From Sipunculus nudus (Eukaryota > Annelida > Sipuncula > Golfingiida > Sipunculidae): a stretch of 64,000 nt of DNA. The stretch lies in assembly GCA_026874595.1 (NCBI GenBank), contig CM049317.1, positions 38,776,401 to 38,840,400 of the forward strand, written 5' to 3'. The position numbers were made by a program, and so were the translations under genes. Position 1 is the stretch's first letter, and each line of letters begins with the position of its first letter. Of the stretch, positions 23,751 through 32,637 are shown piece by piece. The notes under the pieces were generated by a model that saw only the letters and a program-made list of their open reading frames with translations, was not told the origin of the DNA and made no database searches.

Positions 23751-24640
23751 AGCTCTTCTTCCCGAGCACCAACTATATCCGTATTACTGGATGTGACTTC
23801 TACCTGGTTAGAACAGATGTTAAGCTCGATATTCCCTTGGGTACCTATTACTTCCCTGATCAAATGTACAGAAGCTAAGCGTGTTCTCGGTTGTACCCAC
23901 ACATCCTTGTTGCCAAAATTGATCACTTGAACTCTGAGTGGTCTCTCTGCCAAATTCCCATAAGAATGTGCAACATCTACATTGCCTGGTAATGATTCTG
24001 CAAGAGGCTCAAGTATAACAGCATCATTTCCTGGAGGACCTGTGACCGATATGAAGCGATAGCTCTGAGCAGGAATACAGATCGCCTCGGAACCAGCGAC
24101 GCGTGCAAAACCAATGCAGCCCTTGTCTACAGATTGGCTTTCAACTGTCACATGGCCCTGTCCCATCAGGAAGTCTGCAAACTGTGGAACCCTAGATAAT
24201 ACATTCATGCCCAATATGATGGGTATCTTCTGAGGATTAGAGGACACTTCATGAGTGTTCTTGGTGATCATAACACCCATTTGTGTGATCTTACATCCAC
24301 ACACTTCTACATCAAGTATTGCCACACCGAGATATGGTATTTCAAGACCATTGGCAGCTGTCAGGGTAAACCATTTCCTTGCTTCGAATATGACCTCACC
24401 TGAATGCTGCAGGTGTTTCCTGAAAAACTCTTCATTCATTGTAGTGACCATGGATCCAGTGTCAAATAAACTGTCCGCATTGATGCCATTAAATTTTACG
24501 CTTATTGTTGGTTTTCTCCCAACAGTCCTAGTTATTAGATCCGCTATTGATAAATTACTTTGAGTCTGGGAGCCGCCAGGTTTCACATCTCGGTTCCCCA
24601 CCCTAGCCTGGCTCACTGCTGGGTGGGTTGGGAGTTTGGG
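23723..24640 (-). CDS. Retroviral-type aspartic protease (pro)
   Basis: An open frame without an ATG start, overlapping the gag end. The protease fold is shown by LFDTGSMVTTM, with the catalytic Asp-Thr-Gly at residues 52-54 counted from the GTG at 24616, and a downstream IILGMNVL block (the usual flap-end/ILG motif). It would process the Gag and Pol precursors. It lies in frame -1 relative to gag and is itself followed by pol in -1. The stop TGA is at 23723-23725, shortly after the second slippery site, so readers that do not slip end here. Confidence 0.88.
   Translation of the reverse strand, partial: PKLPTHPAVSQARVGNRDVKPGGSQTQSNLSIADLITRTVGRKPTISVKFNGINADSLFDTGSMVTTMNEEFFRKHLQHSGEVIFEARKWFTLTAANGLEIPYLGVAILDVEVCGCKITQMGVMITKNTHEVSSNPQKIPIILGMNVLSRVPQFADFLMGQGHVTVESQSVDKGCIGFARVAGSEAICIPAQSYRFISVTGPPGNDAVILEPLAESLPGNVDVAHSYGNLAERPLRVQVINFGNKDVWVQPRTRLASVHLIREVIGTQGNIELNICSNQVEVTSSNTDIVGAREEELLNQIKIQD
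23744..23750 (-). promoter_or_regulatory. Candidate -1 frameshift site pro/pol (TTTAAAC)
   Basis: In the protease frame the heptamer reads T TTA AAC, a canonical X XXY YYZ slippery site of the type used by coronaviruses. A -1 slip leads directly into the open pol frame, 19 nt before the pro stop. A downstream structure was not modelled. Confidence 0.75.
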
Positions 24641-25767
24641 GCATCTTGTCTCAATTGGGGCTGCATGTATTCCGTGCCAGCTATTCCAGGTTGTAACTGA
24701 TACGGCCCAGGAGGGGTTGCATAATACTGCTGGTGGAATCCAGTTCCTGGCAAAGGAACATATCTGACTAGGTTTTGTTCTGGTTGTGCGAAGCGGGTAT
24801 CAGGTCCTCTCTCCACGTCCCTTTTCAATTTGAAGCAGTTTCTCTTTATGTGTCCCTGCTTCTTGCAATAGTAACAAGTTATGGGCACCTTATCCAAATT
24901 TGAAACACTGCTGCGCTTGTCAGTTTGCTTCTTTCCATCGCTGTAAAGGCTGGAAAGTACTTTTTGTTGGTCCATGAGGTGCTCAAAAGTTTTCTCTTGT
25001 GCCTTCAAGAGATCTTCCATACACTTTTCCAATTTGGATATCCTCAAATCTGATTGTTTTTCCGAATCATCTGTCGCCTGCCAGTCAACACTTTGGATGT
25101 TCTGTTGAACCTTTTTTGTTGCATTGAAGCTACTTCCCTCTTCAGCCCAGAGCAGTGCTTCCTCCCGTAAATCAAGAAAACTCACATCGGGATTAGTGCG
25201 AATATATCCCCTCAAATGTCTCCTTAGAGATGAATCTTTTACCTTATCGACAAACCGATCCCTAAGTGTTTTTTCCCTGCTGGCAACACAATCGCTATCT
25301 TGGCGGAGCGCTCTGTCAATTAGATCGACCAGGGCATAAGAGAAGCTGCGCAAACTTTCTCTCTCACCTTGCTTACGGTTGTAGAATAAATCTAACAACT
25401 GGGAGGCTGAGAGCCTTTCTCCACATGTATTGCGCAACAAGCCAAATACCTGTTCAGGGGTCTTTCTTTCCTCCTCTGGCACGAGTTCCGCCTCTTCCCT
25501 CGCTATATCTGTAAGGTGGGCCATCAAGAAGTCCACCGCCTCCTTATGGTCATACTGCTGGAACTGTACGTGTCGCTGAGCATCAGCAATCCAGCTTTCC
25601 AACTCACGAGAGTCCCCATCGTATCTTCGGAGCTTTTGGTGGTTTTGCACAACCCTGGCCACGACCTCTGTTTTGACATTGTGTTTGGCCTCTGCAGCTT
25701 GTACCCTAAGCCTAGTTTTGTGCAGCTCTGCTTCCAAAGCTTGTACCTTTTCAGCCAAAGCATCCAT
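24613..25767 (-). CDS. gag: Gag polyprotein
   Basis: I start it at the ATG at 25767-25765 (MDALAEKVQALEAE); the frame is open a little further but only via GTG. 384 residues. The N-terminus is coiled-coil-like. A retrotransposon-gag-type core follows (YDGDSRELESWI, YNRKQGERESLRSFSYALVD), then a zinc knuckle CYYCKKQGHIKRNC (C-x2-C-x4-H-x4-C) at residues 298-311, and a Pro/Gln-rich tail. It forms the virus-like particle and binds the genomic RNA. The stop TGA (24613-24615) follows a slippery heptamer by about 20 nt, so some ribosomes would continue into pro. Confidence 0.92.
   Translation of the reverse strand: MDALAEKVQALEAELHKTRLRVQAAEAKHNVKTEVVARVVQNHQKLRRYDGDSRELESWIADAQRHVQFQQYDHKEAVDFLMAHLTDIAREEAELVPEEERKTPEQVFGLLRNTCGERLSASQLLDLFYNRKQGERESLRSFSYALVDLIDRALRQDSDCVASREKTLRDRFVDKVKDSSLRRHLRGYIRTNPDVSFLDLREEALLWAEEGSSFNATKKVQQNIQSVDWQATDDSEKQSDLRISKLEKCMEDLLKAQEKTFEHLMDQQKVLSSLYSDGKKQTDKRSSVSNLDKVPITCYYCKKQGHIKRNCFKLKRDVERGPDTRFAQPEQNLVRYVPLPGTGFHQQYYATPPGPYQLQPGIAGTEYMQPQLRQDAPNSQPTQQ
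24634..24640 (-). promoter_or_regulatory. Candidate -1 frameshift site gag/pro (CCCAAAC)
   Basis: In the gag frame the heptamer reads C CCA AAC, fitting X XXY YYZ. A -1 slip enters the open protease frame about 20 nt before the gag stop. CCC is a less common X triplet, so efficiency is uncertain. Confidence 0.6.
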
Positions 25768-26307
25768 GTTACACAATATCACAATACAAAAAGTTGCTAT
25801 AGTAACTACCTATACAGTTACTTTAAAAGGGTATACCAATAACCTTTTCCACAATAATACAAATTAATATTAATAATACAATAATTCAAATTAGCATTCA
25901 CATAAACAACATAAGTGACCTTTTCTGCAAGAGTACATCCAAATTAGCATGCATATAAGCAACATAAGCGATTAATAATGACCTTCATATGATACATTCA
26001 AATTCAAAGTTCTGACTTCTAGATAAATGGTTTTACATATTACTTTCTTAATTAGACATAGAAAAAACAAAATCTTCCACAGGCTTAAAACTGTGATCGT
26101 TATACTCTTAAAGGGTACCGTCCATAGTTTGCTCTTTCTCTCTCTCTGCCCCTTTGCATCTACTTCAGTTCCGTCCCTTTCTCCTTAGTGTAGACCTTGC
26201 ACACTCCTGATACGAATTCGTCTAGGCAAAGACCACCATTGTCCTGACACCGTCCCACATAAGCGAACGTCTCATCTCCATCTGACATCAACAAACGTCT
26301 TGACTCT

Positions 26308-26325
26308 ATCCCACCGCTGCCACCA
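26308..26325 (-). other. Primer binding site, tRNA-Leu type
   Basis: In sense orientation it begins TGGTGGCAGCGGTGGGAT, 5 nt inside the 5' LTR. Its complement equals the 3' end of a eukaryotic tRNA-Leu (CCCACCGCTGCCA plus CCA), an 18-nt match to the sequence as I remember it. Confidence 0.85.
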
Positions 26326-26330
26326 AATTC

Positions 26331-26916
26331 TGTAGCGGGACTCAAACAGTCAGAAGAGTCAGACGGCAAGACGAGACACCCCTTTATTCGAAATATGCAT
26401 CGTACATTATGCATAGGAGAAAGAACCCGTAAGAACGGGTTCTTTCTCTCAGTACTTTGACCAATTAAGACCTGGTCACACGCTCATCAGTATTGACTTG
26501 CACACATGACAATCAAATGTCCACTTAGACCTCAGTTGGCACAAATGTTTCTATGCTTCCGCAGCAATGACGTGTCGGCAAAATGGCCACAGTGCTGAGT
26601 AGTCAGTCCATTTACCCTGACCCTACTGGGGTAGGACATACCATGGGATTGCTTACAGCTTGTGACAGGCGCTGGCCTGGTCCACAGTACTGCACAGACA
26701 CACAGCACAGGCCTACTGCTACCCTAAACAATACCGGGTGGACACCCTGTAATAAATCTTTGGACTGTCAGCTGAGGGGTGACTGATGAAAGGCTACTAA
26801 GGTCACCTAGAAAGCTAAGCCCAGACACAGGAGACCAGCCATATGAGGCTACTGTAAACAAATATTCTGAAGCTGTGTGTGTTTGCACGTGTGTGTCTGT
26901 GTGTATACTAGCCTGT

Positions 26917-26920
<4 letters not shown>
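26331..26920 (-). repeat. 5' LTR
   Basis: 590 bp, same ends as the 3' LTR. As the upstream LTR of a minus-strand element it should hold the promoter. I could not place a TATA box with confidence. Confidence 0.95.

Positions 26921-26964
<44 letters not shown>
26921..26964. repeat. (AT)n microsatellite, right flank of the LTR element
   Basis: About 22 AT units directly after the LTR. Together with 19690-19753 it was probably one tract before insertion. Confidence 0.9.
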
Positions 26965-26969
<5 letters not shown>

Positions 26970-27107
26970 CTGGGCGAAACGGACCGTAGTGTGTCATAAA
27001 TCGAACATGAGCTAAACTCCCGGACTGTTTGATATATATTACATTATCTATGCTCTCTGTTTTACGGATCGAGCCCTTTGTTGACGCAAGGTAACGAACT
27101 TATATTG

Positions 27108-27110
<3 letters not shown>

Positions 27111-27161
<51 letters not shown>
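27111..27161. repeat. (AT)n microsatellite
   Basis: About 25 AT units. Confidence 0.95.
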
Positions 27162-27165
<4 letters not shown>

Positions 27166-27614
27166 TTGCTCAAAGATTTTTCGGAGATTCAATAATATTA
27201 TATAATATAATATGATTGTATATAAAAGGGACTCGTATAATATCAAATTTGGTGCACTTGCAAATATGTGTATACAAACTCATACGTCATCTGCATTGTT
27301 AAAAAATATATATATGTTTTATAAATTCCACTGTTTTCTGGTATGTATCATGGCATCCGAGATTGGCATTTGACATCGGGCTTCCGACATCTGTGTTTTA
27401 GACCGTACCAAAATAAAGCAAACTGCATCCCAACCCGGGACCGCCGAACGCTTGTGACAATTCATAACCCAACACAGGGTCCAGGGCGACAACATGTCAG
27501 CAGAGTCGCCAATGAAGACCTCGCAGGTATATGTGCCTACTTAAAACACTACATGTTTATTAGTCCTGGGCCAATTTCGAGTTTGCTGCACCCCCCATCA
27601 TTAACAGATTAGGA

Positions 27615-27657
27615 AGTGGCTAAACAGCCGGCAGGGTGCCGGCAGTTTATAGTCCGT
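27615..27657 (+). repeat. End fragment of the palindromic MITE
   Basis: GGCTAAACAGCCGGCAGGG followed by TGCCGGCAGTTTATAGTCCG corresponds to the inverse of the outer end of the palindrome at 30870-31170. Confidence 0.6.
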
Positions 27658-27659
27658 TC

Positions 27660-30600
27660 CAGCAACCCTGAAATACTGTTTTTTCACGTTTTCTTTTCTA
27701 CCTTGATATATAATCTGTGTTCTTAGCGATACGGTGAATGCCTAGAAAACGACCTAATTTTATATGAAGTCAGTGATAATGTATTAAAAACAACTTACAT
27801 CACGACGCTGAGGTGTTGTTTACTTTATGTAAGAAGTGCTTAGCTAACTTGTATGTGAAATCTTTGCCGTCATAATGGAATGACGTAACCGTGACGTCAC
27901 GGTCGTCGCGTGGAATTTCCTGAACAAACGTTATGAAGAGGTCAGCAGGTGTCAGTCACCGTGTTCAGTAGACCCAGCTAGGCTCTGATATCTTATAAGA
28001 TATATAAGTATATATACTGTACACTGCCCGTCTTTTAACATAGTACACAGAGCCCTGGACATGGCCAGGCAGGCAGTTTCATTCATGTAGCCTGTGGTCC
28101 AACTTGTCATTATATACACCCGACATAAAAGGCATAATTATCCGTAACTGACGCAATTTATATTGCTTATTTTTATCCACGCATCATATGTGTCTGAAGA
28201 ACATTATTCATCATTGTTACCAGAGCCTGAGGTAAATCCTCTTAAAACCAGTGTTTTGCACTTCCGGGAATCCTGTTCTTGGAGGAGCTAATATATTTTG
28301 TCAACTTGTAATACACTCGGGCAGTACCCTGTCATGGGAGGCGATGTAGGCATCGTGGCTCCATGGCAGCACAAACTGTGGGTAACAAAGCAAGGATTGC
28401 AAATTAAGAAAATGAAAAGCTACAGTCCGTTTAATAGTCATGGTATTGAATTCACGAAATGAATTGTGATTTTATCATAAATACTCCATTTGTTTATCAA
28501 CAAAATTCAAAAGAACAGGTACATTTATAATATATCAATGTGTCAAACCCCTTTTCAAATATTGGACTGTTCTAGCGAAGCTGAAACGTCCTATGAGGTT
28601 CGATCATTCGTTTATACATCGCCAATACTTTTCCTGTCATTGTGACCATGTATAAAATAGGGTTGACGCATCTTCACCCATTGTTTTATGGAAATGTTAC
28701 TAATTTTCCTCCCAGTAAAGCTTGATGAACAGGATATGATGAAACACGTTTCGTTCGTTTATACAGAATGAGGATGCCAGGCTTTATTTTAACCACTTCA
28801 TAGTTTCATAGTTCAACTGCATACATATATAGATATGAGGCGGATGTATCAAGTTTTTTTTTTTTTCACAGCCAGTGTGAATCTGTTCAAATTTGTAAAA
28901 AAAAATGCAACTTTACTTGTCACCTTTACACAAAAGATTGCGAAAATTTCTTTGCGAATCTACGTATTCATGACTCCGTGAAACCTGTATATATATATGG
29001 GCCAGGCCACTTAAAATGGCCCCAGCCAGTGATCAGAGTGGAAGTGGATCCATACAACACATGACATATATTTAAGACTTAAACTCTCATGTCTACCCAG
29101 GTCAAAAAACAGTATCATAAAATATATGCAAAAGCCAATCTGTAGTAAAGGCTCAATGTTAAGCCACTCCAGATTTGGTTTTTGTATAAAATTTTATTTT
29201 GCACACTAATTTAGCCAGCTGAAACCGTGTTTTGTTTCAGAATTTCAAAATTCACAAGAAAACATTGGATATCGTAAAAAATGTTTATTTCGGACATTGT
29301 TTCATATAATATGCCGACGGCAAGGTGTGTAAATTTTACTAAATTACTGATTCCGTATAATACTCTGATAAGTATACCTTAATTATTATATCTAGAAATA
29401 AATGATCAGTAAAATTTAATATGTACCTGTGTATCACATGGAAACATTATACCCTCAAATTGGGACATCCAGTAATAGGTAAAATCACTCTTTTCCTTAT
29501 AATTCTTTGCTTAGCAGATGAACAAATAATTTTTTCACATACAAAAATTACATATCATCGTGTAGGATTTTTCCAGCTGAATTGAATACTGTTAGAATTA
29601 AAGGTTGAGGACAATTTATAAGGGCCTGGGGTCATTTTCAGTAGCCTTGCCCGTATACTCGCTTCTTGGTATCCCCCACTTATAATGAACTGGTGGGAAT
29701 ATTCTCCTAACTTCTGACCGTTCCGGGCGTACTTGCAGTGCGATACAGACGATCCCATTTCAAGGTAGGAATCACGCAAGACATTAATTATATTGTTTAT
29801 TCTGGCCCGTAGATTATGTCTAAATTAAGGCATAAATAAAACGTCATATTTGAAAAAGGAAGTGATAATGAATATGTTTGTGATATCACCAATAAATTCA
29901 GAGCAGGCCTTTAGCAACACCAGAATTTCCTTTTCCATGGAAATCGTACAAAACAAACCAACACAAGGCTATCAAATATTGTCACTGAGGAATTGTCTAT
30001 TTATGATTAAAGAAAACAAGAATTCACTTAAATTAACAATTTTAACCCCTGCGGAGCTTGAAATTGACATTGGATTGAATGGACTGTGTGACCTCTGCTG
30101 AGAGAGCCGCCAGTGATACATTGTAAAAGGTGATGGTGCGTTGGGACGTGCCTGGAGAAAATTTATAGGGCACACATGTGTACCCAAGTTTTACCGTTTT
30201 AACTAATTATATTGTGAATGTTATAAACACTGCTTGTAATCACTGATAATTTCATAAGAATAGTAATTTTGCATCGATATATAAATTATGGGTGGTGGTG
30301 GTGGAAATAACACTTGAATGGTGTCACTGTTATAAGCACATTCAGGTGATACATGGTTCTTTTGTAATGCATGGATACCAATACCTTTTAAGCCGAGATA
30401 TTGCAGTTATTGTTGATGTAACTTAAAAGAATCTCCTATAACTCTTAAACAGCGTATCGAAGGGTGAGAGCAGGGGTGCCATTCATCGTTCATGTACAAT
30501 CATATGATATGACAGGGGCTCCATACATTTATTAATGATAGTAATGTGCTAGCTGCTATTATTGTTTGACCACCAAACAGCGGGATTCTATCTCCTGCAA

Positions 30601-30860
30601 AATGGAACACCGCTTATGAAGTCACGCGCGTGCGAGGCAGAATCTTGTCAGTTGACCATGCACAAAATGTCGTAAACAGCCCGCGAGATTCTCCTGGATT
30701 TTGATTTTTGTTCATTACAGGCTGTTCATCTCGGGTATGTGGCATTTTTACTGTAAGGGAATTTTGAATCGCGTTCTCAATTATCTCTGTACCAAAAATC
30801 TTTGTTCGTTCTCAATTCTTTTAAAAATGATCGCGAAAAAACAGTGTTTCACAGTTGGTG
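27660..30860. other. No gene recognised
   Basis: AT-rich sequence without a recognised repeat or exon. The open frames at 29555-29779 (-) and 29850-30101 (+) carry no motif I can name. Confidence 0.45.
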
Positions 30861-30869
30861 AAACGGACT

Positions 30870-31155
30870 ATAGTCCACAGGCTAAACAGCCGGCAGGGAA
30901 TACTGACCTTGCCCTTCCCCTATGGCCCACTGGCTGAACTGTTGGCAAATGAATGTAACATTGTATGCTCTATTTTAGTGTGATACTCTGTACTTTCCAT
31001 TATCTTTTTGACAATAATAATGGAAAGTACAGAGTATTACTATTACACTGAAATAGTCTTAATAGAGCATACATTAATTTGCCAGCAAGTTAGCCAGTTG
31101 GGGTAGACTGCTGGCAAGGTCAATTTCTTCTGCCGGCTGTTTAGCCTGTGGACTA
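30870..31155. repeat. Palindromic MITE (arms about 135 bp)
   Basis: The left arm (30870-31002) reads TAGTCCACAGGCTAAACAGC and ends TACTTTCCATTAT. The right arm (31017-31155) is its inverted copy, ending GCCGGCTGTTTAGCCTGTGG then ACTA. The arms differ by substitutions and small indels, and the loop is about 14 nt. There is no coding capacity, which fits a foldback or MITE element. Confidence 0.85.
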
Positions 31156-31287
31156 AACTGCCGGCACCCTGTCCCCAGCTTCCATGGAAAGGGGGATTGT
31201 CTGTCCGACCGAGGGGAGGACTGTTTATTTTGCTGATCAGCGCGCTGGGTAGTGCAGCAGGGACAATTAAGCTGCATGTCCAATTAT

Positions 31288-31531
31288 GGGCTGTGTGTAA
31301 AACTCGGAAGTCGGAAGACAAGGATTTTGTAGAAATGAAGCGATAAAGCATATACAAAATGCCATTACATCAATTTTATTTTGGTTTTTATCGATAGAAT
31401 AAGGTCTGTTCTATCATTCTGTGAAAAATTATAGTTGTCCATTCTATTATCTGAAAGTTTTAGACAATCTTGTGCTCGGAAGTCACTCGGAGGCGCCAGT
31501 TAGTAGTCCAAATGTGTAAAACTCCGAAGTC
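31288..31531 (+). repeat. Short element with direct terminal repeats, copy 3 (best preserved)
   Basis: Starts TGTGTAAAACTCGGAAGTCG and ends TGTGTAAAACTCCGAAGTC in the same orientation, so the terminal repeats are direct. The interior holds AAGCATATACAAAATGCC and CGATAGAATAAGG. Confidence 0.8.
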
Positions 31532-31559
31532 ATCAAATTGTCAGCATGCGTGTCAAGCA

Positions 31560-32630
31560 TTTTAAAATCTTCTAGATGACATATTTTCATAATTCAATCT
31601 GTTGTGTAACATTCATGATACTGTTTTCTTAAAATAATATTTTGTGGTCATATTTTGTAAAACAATTTAGTAATAATTCATCAATTTCAGATGATAAATA
31701 AAAAGTTGGACAGAAATTAACGCAGCAATGTCCTGGAAATGTTTATAAAAGATTAAAGGTTGTTTCGATAAAATGTTTTATGTTTCGTGTATAAATTGAC
31801 CAACCTTTTCATGTTCCACAATTTCATCAGGATTATGAATCTCTTTGACTTTCAAAAGCTATTATGTACTATATTTGATTCCAAAATATATTTTATGTTT
31901 CATGATCAGAATGCACATATTGATTTACATTTTTTATTAGATCAAAATGTGATATTTTCCCTGATATGTACATGCTGTAAAATGAAACCCTTTTCAATTC
32001 AAGTTTTAAAATGTTGCCAAAATAGACAGCATAACATACATAATATTTCACATATAATTGTTTGATAATTTTTTCATCAGAAGTATTGGACAAATTTAAA
32101 AAGATAACACAAACATAAACAAAACCTTGACACAATACATGTACATAATATATGTGTAAATGAATATGATGCCGATTGTAACATTTAAAGTTCATATAAA
32201 ATGAATTTGTTTCTAATTTGCAGAACGATTTGATATTTCCTCGATATTTTCATGCTCATATTTACAATGTTCTAAAAATTAATGTTCTAACATTTATCAA
32301 AAGCAGACAGCACAAACATTAACTTTATCTATACATATTGTAAAATGCGTCAACAGAAAATAAATCAACAACAACAAAAAATCATCAAAACATTTAGCAT
32401 GGCAAAAATTATTCAGTAAGTTTTATAATAAACTGTATTAGAGTAAAAACGGCTTTTATTTTTAAGCAGTCTCTAATAGATATTAGATAATTAGTATTTT
32501 AACATAACCTGATATACAAGCAACTATGAGGTCCTAAGGGAGGGAGGTCCGAAAACGCACGGTACTACTTTATAGAATTCCGAGTATAGTTCAGTGATTA
32601 TCATGCAGGCCTAAGAACAAGCTTCCTGTT
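31560..32630. other. No gene recognised
   Basis: Very AT-rich. Opposed open frames at 31787-32065 (+) and 31893-32195 (-) have no motif. Confidence 0.45.
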
Positions 32631-32637
32631 AACTTGT

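Larger units (their letters stand above)
19754..26920 (-). mobile_element. Complete Ty3/Gypsy LTR retrotransposon
   Basis: The 7167-bp element reads on the minus strand. It has two 590-bp LTRs (TG...CA ends), a tRNA-Leu-type primer site next to the 5' LTR (26331-26920) and a polypurine tract next to the 3' LTR (19754-20343). Gag, protease and pol (RT, RNase H, integrase in Gypsy order) are all open, in three successive -1 frames. The LTRs look identical by eye, and the coding frames carry no nonsense break, so this appears to be a young, possibly active copy. Both flanks are (AT)n, and a 4-bp TATA target duplication is possible but not provable inside the microsatellite. It has no recognisable env and no chromodomain. 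Confidence 0.93.

Noticed and set aside
21622-25867. Many + strand frames inside the LTR element, including 22082-22426 and 25516-25842
   Set aside because: Antisense shadows of gag and pol. No splice or promoter evidence for an antisense gene.
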